Shown here one piece after another: positions 33,969 to 42,313 of a stretch of DNA of 46,963 nucleotides. Under the pieces are notes generated by a model. The model searched no databases, was not told the DNA's origin, and saw only the letters and a list, made by a program, of their open reading frames with translations. Positions within the stretch are counted from its first letter, which is position 1, and each line of letters opens with the position of its first letter. Source of the stretch: Leucobacter sp. G161 (GTDB lineage: Bacteria > Actinomycetota > Actinomycetes > Actinomycetales > Microbacteriaceae). The stretch lies in NCBI RefSeq assembly GCF_001482305.1, contig NZ_LOHP01000100.1, positions 1 to 46,963 on the forward strand, given 5' to 3'. The position numbers and the translations under genes were made by a program.

Positions 33969-34861
33969 GGGTGAACTCCTTCGTCCGGTGAAAACCTAGC
34001 GATCTCCTCGTCGCTAGGCAGGGGGCCTCCGCCGTTCGGGATCAGGCCGCCCTCGTCGCGCCACTGTGTTGCCGCGTGGAAGCCGTGTGTCTGCGCGAAT
34101 CGCATAAACCACTGCCCTTCAGGTGAGTGCCGGGTGATCCCATCGAACAGTGTTGCGATGGTCTGGGTGCTCTGCAGCCCCATGTTGTCGTATGCCTGGT
34201 TGATCATGAGCTTCTGCATCGCGAGCTGATTCGTTGGCACGGTTGACATGCGGTCCGCGAGCGCCTCGACCGCGCCGTCGAGTTCGGCCTCGGGCACAGC
34301 CTCGAGCACGAGCCCCCATTCGGCGGCCTTCGTTCCGGTGATCGTGTCCCCGGTGAGGAGCATCCGCTTCGCCTTCTCCGCGCCGAGCCGGTACACCCAC
34401 ATCGCGGTGGTTGGGCCGCCCCACACTCGCGCAGGCATGTAGCCGATCTTCGCGTCCTCGGCCATGACGACGAGGTCGCAGCTCAGCGCGATGTCACTGC
34501 CTCCGGCGACCGCGTGACCCCGTACTTTCGCGATGGTCGGTTTGAGCGAGCGCCACAGGCTGAAGAAGTGGTTCGTGTTCGCGCTCATCTGCGCGTAGTC
34601 CTGGATCGGATCCCATTCCGGCCCCTGGTTATCGACACCCTCCTCGGCGTAGATCTTCAGGTCGTATCCGGAGCTGAAAGCGCGACCGGCGCCTTGCAAG
34701 ATGATGACGCGCACATCGCTATCGGCGTTTGCTCGTGCGACCAACGCTGCGAGCTGCTCGCCCATTGACTGCGTGATCGCATTGAGTCGCTCGGGGCGGT
34801 TCAGGGTGAGATACGCCTTGCGGTCGCGGACTTCGTACAGCACGTCGGCGTGACTCGTCAT
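33965..34861 (-). CDS. enoyl-CoA hydratase/isomerase family protein
   Basis: This 298-residue crotonase-fold enzyme hydrates enoyl-CoA. The oxyanion-hole segments are GRAFSSGYDLKIYAEEG (about 70) and GHAVAGGSDIALSCDLVVM (about 125). The usual second catalytic acidic position falls in RVWGGPTTAMW, where no glutamate is evident, so hydration versus isomerase or another crotonase chemistry is open. The C-terminal region from about 200 is longer than the minimal fold. ATG 34861 with GAAAGGAACC is preferred over a start nine codons earlier. Confidence 0.87.
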   Translation of the reverse strand: MTSHADVLYEVRDRKAYLTLNRPERLNAITQSMGEQLAALVARANADSDVRVIILQGAGRAFSSGYDLKIYAEEGVDNQGPEWDPIQDYAQMSANTNHFFSLWRSLKPTIAKVRGHAVAGGSDIALSCDLVVMAEDAKIGYMPARVWGGPTTAMWVYRLGAEKAKRMLLTGDTITGTKAAEWGLVLEAVPEAELDGAVEALADRMSTVPTNQLAMQKLMINQAYDNMGLQSTQTIATLFDGITRHSPEGQWFMRFAQTHGFHAATQWRDEGGLIPNGGGPLPSDEEIARFSPDEGVHP

Positions 34862-35251
34862 TGAGGTTCCTTTCGGAGGTGGGCGCATGTGAAGTGTGCC
34901 CAGAATCCAGTACTTCTAGTCATGCATGTTGGCATGGTTGGGTACCACCGTCAAGACACTCGTTGCGTTTCATCGTTGTTATTGCTGTGTAACTGAAATC
35001 TGCTTATAGTGAAACAACTCAATAGAAGTCGACGTGTGCGCAGGGGTGAATTCCATCCGGTGCCCCGCGAACCGTCTGACCCGGTCTGAACAGCCGCGCC
35101 CCGCGAGGGTGGTGTCCCGCAGCCAGCGGGTGCGCGCGGTCGGGGAGCTCAGCGTCGAGCACTCCGCAGACCGTTCCAGGGGCGCTGCCACGAATCCATT
35201 GCGCTGCGTCCCGATCCACCATGCATCATCAGAGAAAGTAGGCGAAGGCCC
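34862..35251. other. 390-base divergent intergenic region with long GC-rich leader
   Basis: The region separates the enoyl-CoA hydratase unit from the MHS transporter gene. It holds a CATGC-N6-GCATG inverted repeat at 34921-34936, the promoter at 34982-35010, and a leader of about 240 bases with several possible stem-loops. A 67-codon minus-strand frame (35019-35222) exists but its base use does not convince me. No known riboswitch is assigned. Confidence 0.5.
34982..35010 (+). promoter_or_regulatory. promoter for the MHS transporter gene
   Basis: TTGCTG (34982-34987) and TATAGT (35005-35010) are separated by exactly 17 bases, a good sigma-70-type promoter in an otherwise AT-rich patch. The start codon lies about 240 bases downstream, an unusually long untranslated leader. 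Confidence 0.55.
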
Positions 35252-36625
35252 ATGGCAACGATGCCCGACCACGCAACCGACGCAACCCACTCCGCGACGG
35301 CGGACAGACCGAACTCAGGCCGCCGCAGAGCCTTCTTCGGTGCCATAGTCGGCCACCTGCTCGAATGGTATGACTACGGCGTGTACGGGTTTCTCGCCAT
35401 CTACATCGGGCAGGCATTCTTTGCGAGTGATAACCCCGTGGTGAGCCTCATCAGCAGCTTCGCGGTCTTTGCGCTGAGCTTCTTTGTTCGGCCGCTCGGC
35501 GGACTGTTCTTCGGGCCGCTCGCTGACCGTCTCGGTCGCAAGCGCACCCTCCTGATCGTGCTGATCCTCATGGCGGGCTCAACGTTCGCCATCGGGCTGC
35601 TCCCCACGAGCGACCAGGTCGGCTGGGTCGCACCGGTGCTGCTCGTGCTCGTGCGGTGTGTGCAGGGCTTCTCCGTGGGCGGGGAGGTGGGAACGGTGAC
35701 GAGCTTCATCGCTGAGTACGCCGGGCCAGGCAGGCGCGGCTACTCGACGAGCTGGCTGATGACCACTGCGGTTCTCGGGCTGCTCCTGGGCGGCCTCGTC
35801 GCCAACAGCATGATCTTTCTGTTGGGCTCGGACACCATGCAAAACGGCGGCTGGCGTATCCCATTCCTCGTCGCCGGCCCGCTCGGCCTCATCGCCCTAT
35901 ACATCAGGATGAAGCTCGAGGACAGCCCCGAGTTCAGGCAGCTCGTGAGCCACGGGACAACCTCGAAGGCGCCGCTGCGTGAGGTCTTCAAATGGAAGCG
36001 CGCGCTCGCGCTGGTCGCAGCGATCATCACGCTTCTCGCCTCGATGTTCTACTTGCTGCTCACCTTCGCGTCGACCTACATGTCAGGCACGCTCGGCTTC
36101 GACTCGGGCACAACTCTCGTGTACGTGTTCGCGGCGAGCGCGCTGGGCGCGGTTGTGATGCCGTTCGGAGGGATGTTCACGGACAAGTACGGGCGAAAGC
36201 CGTTCCTACTCGTGCTCGCGGTCCTCGCCACCGGCGCGCTGCTCTGGTTCTTCGCTGCGGCCCAGAACGCGACCCCCGAGTCGTTTCTCGCGCCACTCCT
36301 CGCGGTCGCGCTGACGTTTGGGCTGTACTCGTCAACGCCATACGCGGTGATGACGGAGCTCCTCCCCACCCACATCCGCTCGACAGGGATCGCGGTCTCC
36401 TACAATCTGCCCGTGGCGATCTTCGGCGGCAGCGCCCCGATGATCTCGACGGCCCTCATCGCCGCCACCGACAACATCAGCTCACCGGTGGTGTTCTTCG
36501 TCGGCACCGCCCTCATCTCGATCATCGGCCTCCTCATGTTGCGGCCGTCCGATTTTGCCCGCAGCGCGGAGGCGAGCGAGCGTGCACTCACCGGGCAGGT
36601 TCAGGTGGTGCCGACCCGTCGATAA
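35252..36625 (+). CDS. MFS transporter, metabolite:H+ symporter (MHS) family
   Basis: This is a 457-residue, 12-span transporter related to ShiA/ProP/KgtP. It has the N-terminal signature FGAIVGHLLEWYDYGVYGFLA, the cytoplasmic loop motif RPLGGLFFGPLADRLGRKRTL, GFSVGGEVGTVTSFIAEYA (family-specific) and the repeat of the loop motif as FGGMFTDKYGRKPFLL. It is divergent from the CoA-ligase/hydratase genes and likely imports their carboxylate substrate (inference). A weak AGTAGGCGAAGG ribosome site precedes the ATG. Confidence 0.9.
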   Translation: MATMPDHATDATHSATADRPNSGRRRAFFGAIVGHLLEWYDYGVYGFLAIYIGQAFFASDNPVVSLISSFAVFALSFFVRPLGGLFFGPLADRLGRKRTLLIVLILMAGSTFAIGLLPTSDQVGWVAPVLLVLVRCVQGFSVGGEVGTVTSFIAEYAGPGRRGYSTSWLMTTAVLGLLLGGLVANSMIFLLGSDTMQNGGWRIPFLVAGPLGLIALYIRMKLEDSPEFRQLVSHGTTSKAPLREVFKWKRALALVAAIITLLASMFYLLLTFASTYMSGTLGFDSGTTLVYVFAASALGAVVMPFGGMFTDKYGRKPFLLVLAVLATGALLWFFAAAQNATPESFLAPLLAVALTFGLYSSTPYAVMTELLPTHIRSTGIAVSYNLPVAIFGGSAPMISTALIAATDNISSPVVFFVGTALISIIGLLMLRPSDFARSAEASERALTGQVQVVPTRR

Positions 36626-36664
36626 GCTAGTGCGACACATCGGCCGCGAGCAACAGGACCTCCA

Positions 36665-38998
36665 TTGGCGCACGAACTTCCCGCGGACAGTCGCGGTCTC
36701 ACCATCACGGACGAGTTTCAGCGTGGACTGGATCTGCTGCACAGTGGCTCACACGTCTTCCTGACGGGCAAGGCAGGAACGGGTAAGTCGACGCTGATCC
36801 GCCGTTTCCTCACCGACACCGACCGCAACGCGATCACGGTCGCCCCCACGGGCATCGCGGCACTCAACGTTGACGGTTACACGATCCACCGGCTGTTCTC
36901 GTTCCCCACCGGAGTGAGCGAGGAACTGGTGCGCAGCGAACGGTACTACCCCGGCCGCTTCGCGAACGCACTGCGAGAACTCGACATCCTCATCATTGAC
37001 GAGGTCTCGATGGTTCGGGCCGACCTGTTCGACGCGCTCGCCGCAGCGCTCGAACGGTTCGGCCCGAAGCCGGGGGAGCCGCTCGGTGGGGTGCAGCTGG
37101 TGCTCGTGGGAGACCTGTACCAGCTCCCACCCGTCGTCACCGAGCGCGAGGCCGCGTTTATGGCGGAGCGCTATGAGACCCCGTACTTCTTCTCGGCGCG
37201 CGCCTTCAGTCGGGAGCGGTTCCCGGTCACTGAGCTCACAACCGTGTTCCGGCAGCTCGGCGACTCGAAGCTCGTCGATCTGCTGAATGCGGTGCGCGAG
37301 GGTGCGCTGCTTGAAGACGCACGCGCCGAGCTCAACCAGCGCACGAACCCCGACTTTGATCCCGATCTCGACGAGTTCGGGCTCACGCTCGCGACGACGA
37401 ACCGCATCGTCGGCGCCCGCAACCGGCAGCTGCTCGAGCGGCTCACCACCGAACCGCTCACGTTCGCCGCGGAGATCAGCGGCGACACCGACGGCTTCGA
37501 GTTGCCAGCTGAGGAGCGGCTGCAGCTCGCCGTCGGCGCGCAGGTGATGCTGCTGAACAACGACTTCGCGGACCGCTGGGTGAACGGCAGCATCGGCAAG
37601 GTGGAACGCATCGGCAGCGACGCGGACGGCCCCGTCGTCGACGTGCGGTTGCGCGACGGCACTCGCGTCGAGGTGCGGCAGCACACGTGGGAGATCACGC
37701 GGCCGGTCGTGCGCGCGGGGTCCCTCGAACACGACGTCATCGGCACCTTCGCGCAGCTCCCGATGAAGCTTGCGTGGGCGATCACGATCCACAAGAGCCA
37801 GGGCCAGACCCTGGACCGTGTCGTGGTCGACCTCACCGGCGGAACGTTCGCGAACGGGCAGCTGTATGTCGCGCTGAGCCGTTGCACGAGCCTCGAGGGG
37901 CTCGTGCTCAAGCGCGACGTGTTGCCGCGCGACCTGAAGACTGACGTGCTGGTGCGCCGCTTCCTGGAGCGCGGCGAGCCGTGCGCTGCCGCGCTCGGGC
38001 GGGCACATCTCGCGATCCTGCAGGTCGGCAACGAGGGCGACCGCTATCGCCCGCGCCCCATCGAGATTGCGGTGGTCACCGACGACGGCGACGAGGCGAC
38101 CACCGTGGTGAACCCGACGAGCGACCTGTTCTCGGCGGCGCAGGAGTTCGGGATCACCACTCGCGACGTCGCGCTCGCGCCGCTGCTCGCTGAGGCGTGG
38201 GCTGCCCTGGCGCCGCTGCTCGCCGGCCGCGTCCCCGCCGGGGTCGGCATCGATGCGGCGCTCGGGCTCATCGACTTCGAGCTTAAACGCAACGGCATCG
38301 TCGTCCAGATGCCGCTCGGCGCGGAACTGCCCGCGGCACACCTCACGGCGGGGGATCGACGTGAGCTCACCAGCGGCACCGCCCTCGAGCGGGCACACGC
38401 GGCCCACGCGATCGCAGAGCGCATCGATGCAGCATCTTCGGGCACGCTGCAACAGGTGGCGGGCACGCCGTTCCCCGCGCACAGTGCTGGGCACGGGTAT
38501 CTCCTCGGGCGCACGACGGGTCCGCACGGCCACGCCGGAGCGGACGCCTTCACCGTCGGTGGGCACCTTTCGCCTGAAGACGATCCGGCCGCCCTGCTCG
38601 CCGGGCACCTGGTTGCCGCGTGGGAGCGCGTCGTCGACCGTGACGCGCCGATGCTCGAGCGCTTGCGGGCCGCCGAACGGCATTTCGGGGTGCGGGTGTT
38701 GCCCGAGGGATTCGAACTTGCGGCGCCGACCGCGCTCGACGCCGTGCTCGTGCCCGGGGCGCGCGTCTGCTTCACCGGCGAGGTCTCCTCGCCGGTGCAC
38801 GGGACGTTTGAGCGCGACGACATGCGTGACCTCGCGGTTTCGCGCGGGCTCGCGATATCGGAGAACATGACGAAAACGAAGACCGATGTGCTCGTCGTCG
38901 CCGAGCGGGGCTCGCAGTCTGGCAAAGCGAAGAAGGCGGCGCTGTGGGAGAAACCGGTGCTCTCGGCCGAGGAGTTCCTAGACTGGGCTATGGGCTAG
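36665..38998 (+). CDS. Pif1/RecD2-like helicase with C-terminal BRCT domain
   Basis: This is a 777-residue superfamily 1 helicase. Walker A is GKAGTGKST at 35-43, followed by VAPTGIAALNVDGYTIHRLF, Walker B LIIDEVSMVRADLFDAL, motif III VGDLYQLPPVV, motif IV TVFRQ, and the UvrD_C_2 part AWAITIHKSQGQTLDRVVVDL and YVALSRCTSLEGL. These place it with Pif1/Dda. Residues from about 470 to 690 are an uncharacterised region. The last about 75 form a BRCT domain (GARVCFTGEVSSPVHGTFER, then GKAKKAALWEKPVLSAEEFL). The start is a TTG with AGGACC before it. It suggests a role in DNA repair or replication restart. Confidence 0.88.
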   Translation: MAHELPADSRGLTITDEFQRGLDLLHSGSHVFLTGKAGTGKSTLIRRFLTDTDRNAITVAPTGIAALNVDGYTIHRLFSFPTGVSEELVRSERYYPGRFANALRELDILIIDEVSMVRADLFDALAAALERFGPKPGEPLGGVQLVLVGDLYQLPPVVTEREAAFMAERYETPYFFSARAFSRERFPVTELTTVFRQLGDSKLVDLLNAVREGALLEDARAELNQRTNPDFDPDLDEFGLTLATTNRIVGARNRQLLERLTTEPLTFAAEISGDTDGFELPAEERLQLAVGAQVMLLNNDFADRWVNGSIGKVERIGSDADGPVVDVRLRDGTRVEVRQHTWEITRPVVRAGSLEHDVIGTFAQLPMKLAWAITIHKSQGQTLDRVVVDLTGGTFANGQLYVALSRCTSLEGLVLKRDVLPRDLKTDVLVRRFLERGEPCAAALGRAHLAILQVGNEGDRYRPRPIEIAVVTDDGDEATTVVNPTSDLFSAAQEFGITTRDVALAPLLAEAWAALAPLLAGRVPAGVGIDAALGLIDFELKRNGIVVQMPLGAELPAAHLTAGDRRELTSGTALERAHAAHAIAERIDAASSGTLQQVAGTPFPAHSAGHGYLLGRTTGPHGHAGADAFTVGGHLSPEDDPAALLAGHLVAAWERVVDRDAPMLERLRAAERHFGVRVLPEGFELAAPTALDAVLVPGARVCFTGEVSSPVHGTFERDDMRDLAVSRGLAISENMTKTKTDVLVVAERGSQSGKAKKAALWEKPVLSAEEFLDWAMG

Positions 38999-39016
38999 CA
39001 GCGAAGGGGGAGGCGG

Positions 39017-39832
39017 ATGGACAACGCACCGACTGCGAGGGACCTGCACGCACCGGTCGGCATCTTCGACGGCGGAATCGGAAGCTTCGACATGGTGCGC
39101 CGGATCCGCGCCGCGTTTCCGCTGCAGGACATCATCTACCTCGCCGACCGGGCGAGCTTTCCATACGGGGAGCTCACGGAAGCGCAGCTGCTCGAGTCTG
39201 TGACACGTGCGACGGCGGGGCTCGCGCGCCTGGGTGCAGCGAGCGTGATTCTCGCTTCGAACGCCCCGAGCGTGACGGTGCTCGACGCGCTCCGACCGAT
39301 TGCTGCAGTGCCGGTGTTTGGAATCACACCCCCGATCCGGGCGGCGCTCGATGCCGTTGGACCTGAGGACGAGATCGCTGTCGCCGGCGCGCAGGTCATG
39401 GTGGACAGCGCCGCGCTTGCCAGGTACATTGCCGTCACTGCCGGAGATGATGCTGGCCGCGTGCACCCGGTGCGCGCCGATGAACTCATTGGCCTGGTCG
39501 AGTCAGGTGCGTTTCTCACGCCAGCTGCAATCGCGTCGCCGATCCGCACGTATGTGGCTGCCCTGCGAACAGCGTATCCGCGAGTGACAGCGGTGACACT
39601 GTCGAGCACGCACCTGCCATGGCTCGCCGACGCCGTGCGCAGTGCGGCCCCCGATCTGCGGCTGTTCGACCCGGCCGATGGCGTTGTCGCAGCGTTCGCA
39701 CCGCACGCGACGGCAGGGTCAGGGCAGCTGAGGTGCATCGCCACCGCCTCTACGCGGCACCCACTCAGTGAGTTTCAGGCGATGATTGACGGCCTACAGC
39801 TCGAGTTCACGCCGACGCTCGTGGAGTGGTGA
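39017..39832 (+). CDS. glutamate/aspartate racemase-like protein lacking both catalytic cysteines
   Basis: This 271-residue protein keeps the MurI framework: GIFDGGIGSFDMVRRI (FDSGVGG in MurI), IIYLADRASFPYGELTEAQL (GDTxxxPYG), ITPPIRAAL and a STHLPWL end segment. Yet the first catalytic cysteine, in the ACNTAS motif, is Ser81 in ASNAPS, and the second, in GCTHYP, is Ser197 in SSTHLP. Cysteine-based racemisation is therefore unlikely. It lies 18 bases downstream of the helicase gene and is probably co-transcribed. It may be a binding or regulatory protein or have other chemistry. Confidence 0.8.
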   Translation: MDNAPTARDLHAPVGIFDGGIGSFDMVRRIRAAFPLQDIIYLADRASFPYGELTEAQLLESVTRATAGLARLGAASVILASNAPSVTVLDALRPIAAVPVFGITPPIRAALDAVGPEDEIAVAGAQVMVDSAALARYIAVTAGDDAGRVHPVRADELIGLVESGAFLTPAAIASPIRTYVAALRTAYPRVTAVTLSSTHLPWLADAVRSAAPDLRLFDPADGVVAAFAPHATAGSGQLRCIATASTRHPLSEFQAMIDGLQLEFTPTLVEW

Positions 39833-39839
39833 GGCACCG

Positions 39840-40808
39840 CTACACCGTCTCGGGCGGCCGCACCCGCACGATGCCCTCCTGCACTACCGTCGCGACGAGC
39901 GTGCCAGCGGGGGTGAAGAGCTCGCCCTGGCAGACGACGTGATCGCCGGTGGTGTGCACGAGCCGCTGGGAGAACAGGAGCCAGTCTGCGGCGTCGAAGT
40001 CGGCGTGGAACCAGATCGTCTGCTGCACGGTCGTACTGAACATGCCGGGCGCGAGCCAGCCGAAGCCGAGGGCAGCGCCGGCGGGCTCGAGGATCGTGTC
40101 GTCGGCGATATACGCGATGAGGGCGGTGCGGCCGGCGGGCGTCGCCACGAGCTCGCGCTGCGCGGCGGTGGACGGCGCGAACCGCACCCACAGTCGGCTC
40201 CAGGTGCGCTGCGGCACGGTCTCACCGTACAGCGGGGGATCGATATGCCTCGTGTCGAGGTCGCGTCCCGTCGCCCAGTACGCGTCGTAGGGATCGCGCT
40301 CGGCCGACGGCCCGTCGAGGGGGCCGCGCCGCTCGATGGCTTCGGCCGCGGTGGGCAACTGTTCGGGATCGGGAAGCTCCGGGTGCGGCGGCCGCAGCGC
40401 GGCGCCGGTGGGCAGCGCGAAGGATCCGCCTGGCGAAACGGGCTCCTCGCCGTCGCGCGGGGCGCGCAGCGAGGCCGTCGCAACCGCGATCTCGGTGTCG
40501 CCCTGTGACATTCGCACGGACCGGTGCGCGTACCGGAAGCCGTCGCGCACCCGATCCACCTCGTAGCTGACGGCGCGATCCTTGTCGCCCGGCCGGAGGA
40601 ACGACACCTGCAGCGAATGCACCTCCTGGCCAGCTGCGGTCGTGCGGAGCAGCGCCCCCAGTGCGCCGACACACAGGTCGCCGCCGTAAGTCGAGGGCCA
40701 CGGCGTTGGCGATGTTCGGCCGTCCCAGCGCTCGACGCGTTCGTCGGCAGCTGCCGCGCTGCGGGTGACTGACCAGGGGGTGACGAGGTTCGGGGATGCT
40801 GCTGGCAT
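39840..40808 (-). CDS. acyl-CoA thioesterase II-like (TesB family)
   Basis: This is a 322-residue double-hotdog thioesterase. N-terminal hotdog: the motif YGGDLCVGALGALLRTT and VHSLQVSFLRPGDKDRAVSYEVDRVRDGFRYAHRSVR. C-terminal hotdog: LGFGWLAPGMFSTTVQQTIWFHADFDAADWLLFSQRL with the catalytic Asp/Thr/Gln region of TesB. ATG 40808 lies four bases after the stop of the small thioesterase gene upstream, so the two are coupled. An open frame extends further upstream but overlaps that gene. Confidence 0.85.
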   Translation of the reverse strand: MPAASPNLVTPWSVTRSAAAADERVERWDGRTSPTPWPSTYGGDLCVGALGALLRTTAAGQEVHSLQVSFLRPGDKDRAVSYEVDRVRDGFRYAHRSVRMSQGDTEIAVATASLRAPRDGEEPVSPGGSFALPTGAALRPPHPELPDPEQLPTAAEAIERRGPLDGPSAERDPYDAYWATGRDLDTRHIDPPLYGETVPQRTWSRLWVRFAPSTAAQRELVATPAGRTALIAYIADDTILEPAGAALGFGWLAPGMFSTTVQQTIWFHADFDAADWLLFSQRLVHTTGDHVVCQGELFTPAGTLVATVVQEGIVRVRPPETV

Positions 40809-40812
40809 GGAG

Positions 40813-41232
40813 CTAGGAGGTCCTTTCGGAGTGTTCGGTCGCGGGGAGCATGTGTGGTTCGAGTGCGTGCCGGATCTCATCTGAGACGCGCTCGGGTCGC
40901 TTCGTGTCCGGGCTGACATTCACATAGTTCGTGCTGCTCACCGCGCAGCGCCTGCCGTGCTGGTGCAGCTCCTCGTGCAGCGTGAGCGAACTGTTGCCGA
41001 TCCGTTCGACCCACACGCGCGCGGTCACGGGCGCGGGGTAGGTGAGCTCGTGCTCGAAGTTCACGGTGAAGCTCGCCACGATCATGCGCCACTGGGAGAA
41101 GTCGTCGGGCGGGCCAAACACTGCGAACAGGTCGCGCCTGGCGGCTTCGAACCAGATCGGAACGACGGTGTTATTGATGTGGCCGACCGCATCGGTCTCT
41201 GAGACGCGCGGATGGATGATGGTCTCGAACAC
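40813..41232 (-). CDS. acyl-CoA thioesterase, YbgC/4HBT family
   Basis: This 139-residue single-hotdog thioesterase has the YbgC-type start RVSETDAVGHINNTVVPIWFEAAR, where the aspartate in SETDAVGHINN is the catalytic residue of the 4HBT group. FEHELTYPAPVTARVWVERIG and LTLHEELHQHGRRCA follow. It is the first gene of a two-gene thioesterase unit. Confidence 0.88.
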   Translation of the reverse strand: MFETIIHPRVSETDAVGHINNTVVPIWFEAARRDLFAVFGPPDDFSQWRMIVASFTVNFEHELTYPAPVTARVWVERIGNSSLTLHEELHQHGRRCAVSSTNYVNVSPDTKRPERVSDEIRHALEPHMLPATEHSERTS

Positions 41233-41626
41233 TGCACTCCAGATCAGTCGGCAACGGTGGCGAACGACGGGGCCGCGATGGGGTCCCCTCCGTCAGGCTA
41301 TCGGGAGCTGCGTACAGAGCCAAGGGGTGCAACCCTCAGCCCCTGGAGCGAATTTGGGAGGACCTGCTGGGCGCACTACTCAAGGTTGCGGTCTGACCAC
41401 TCAGGCCGCTGCGCGGACCACTCAGAGCTGTCTGGGCGCCTCCTATGGTCGATTGAAGTGGACGCGGGGAAGCGAACATGCTTGGTCTGGCCTGGGCGCG
41501 CCCTGGGCCACTTCCATGTGCTCTCTGGAGCGCTTTGGCAGCAGTAGCTGTTGTGCTTCCCTGTTTCGTCTGCGGACTCACCGAGCGATGAATTGCCGTC
41601 GCCCAGATAAAAAACAGGGAGAACCA
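41233..41626. other. 394-base control region of the surface/matrix operon
   Basis: No gene is seen in it. It contains three direct repeats at 21-bp phasing (41374-41425), a GC-rich near-palindrome around GGGCGCGCCC (about 41496-41505), and an AGGGAG ribosome site before the first structural gene. No clear -10/-35 pair could be chosen. Confidence 0.5.
41374..41425 (+). promoter_or_regulatory. three 21-bp-phased direct repeats upstream of the matrix operon
   Basis: GACCACTCAG occurs at 41395-41404 and again at 41416-41425. A degenerate copy (core CTACTCAA at 41376-41383) aligns exactly 21 bp earlier. The 21-bp step equals two helical turns, so proteins bound at all three would sit on one face. 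This is the layout of LytTR- or OmpR-type activator sites (inference). Confidence 0.55.
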
Positions 41627-42247
41627 ATGACCCAGAACACGCAGAAGACCGGGCGTAAGCGCGTCCTCATCGCCGCAGGATCGCTCCTCGGCATCGGTGC
41701 ACTCGCGGTCGCTGCCGCATTCACCGACTTCGCCAACCTCAACCTTGGCAACGGCACCGACGGCGGCATCGGCGGCGGAGACAACACCTTCAACATCCAG
41801 GTCGTCGGGACCGACGAAAACGGCGTCCCCGTACCAGGCACCTGGCAGGAGGCAGACGTTGTCGAGGGCGTCGACATCGCGCTGCTCGGCGCAGACACCA
41901 TCACCCCCGGCGACACGATCTCGGTCGACATCCCGGTGCTCAACGACAGCCCGAAGCTCGCTGCAGACGTCAACCTCACCCTCGGTGAGGTCCCGGGCCG
42001 CGTCTCCGACAGCGACTACGCGGCACAGCTGCGCTACACAATCACCGTCGATGGCACCGCAGTGGTCTCAAACGCCCAGCAGGCCGCCGTCTCCAACCTT
42101 GACCTTGTCGAGCTCGCGGCCGGCGCTGACAGCACAGTCGGTGTAGCCATCACGCTGCTCGACCAGGGCAGCACGGAGGCGAACAACGCGCTGCAGGGCA
42201 AGACTGCCCACGTGCAGGCTCAGTTCACCGCAGACTCAGTGAGCTAA
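41627..42247 (+). CDS. TasA/camelysin-like SipW-dependent exported protein 1
   Basis: This is a 206-residue predicted surface or matrix subunit. The N-terminal signal has RKRVLIAAGSLLGIGALAVAA followed directly by AFTDFANL, the hydrophobic-then-[FY]xD pattern of SipW-cleaved signals. The mature part is rich in Asn, Asp, Gly, Thr and Val (NLNLGNGTDGGIGGGDNTF) with a jelly-roll-like strand pattern, including VNLTLGEVPGRV and TVGVAITLL. No cysteine is present, as in TasA. It is the first gene of the operon and is followed by a perfect hairpin, so it is probably the major product. Confidence 0.8.
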   Translation: MTQNTQKTGRKRVLIAAGSLLGIGALAVAAAFTDFANLNLGNGTDGGIGGGDNTFNIQVVGTDENGVPVPGTWQEADVVEGVDIALLGADTITPGDTISVDIPVLNDSPKLAADVNLTLGEVPGRVSDSDYAAQLRYTITVDGTAVVSNAQQAAVSNLDLVELAAGADSTVGVAITLLDQGSTEANNALQGKTAHVQAQFTADSVS

Positions 42248-42254
42248 GTGCGAC

Positions 42255-42283
42255 GTTTGCCCGGGCCGCGCGCCCGGGCAAAC
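42255..42283 (+). terminator. perfect 12-bp stem-loop after the first matrix gene
   Basis: GTTTGCCCGGGC (42255-42266) and its exact complement (42272-42283) flank a 5-base CGCGC loop, eight bases after the first gene's stop and 30 bases before the next gene. No T-run follows. It can act as a partial terminator or processing and stability element that makes the first protein more abundant than the rest. Confidence 0.7.
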
Positions 42284-42313
42284 CCGCAGCGCGGCAAGCG
42301 CGGGGAGAACACC

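Noticed and set aside
35034..35090. Cobalamin riboswitch in the MHS transporter leader
   Set aside because: A GGTGAAttCC...GCCCCGC stretch recalls the aptamer core, but the conserved AGGGAA and downstream elements are missing and no B12-related gene follows.
35019..35222. 67-codon minus-strand gene in the divergent intergenic region
   Set aside because: No ribosome site, third-position base use close to the local background by hand count, and it overlaps the likely leader of the transporter gene.
36749..38800. 683-codon minus-strand frame antisense to the Pif1-like gene
   Set aside because: Arg/His/Glu-rich shadow of a high-GC gene; the plus strand has all helicase motifs.
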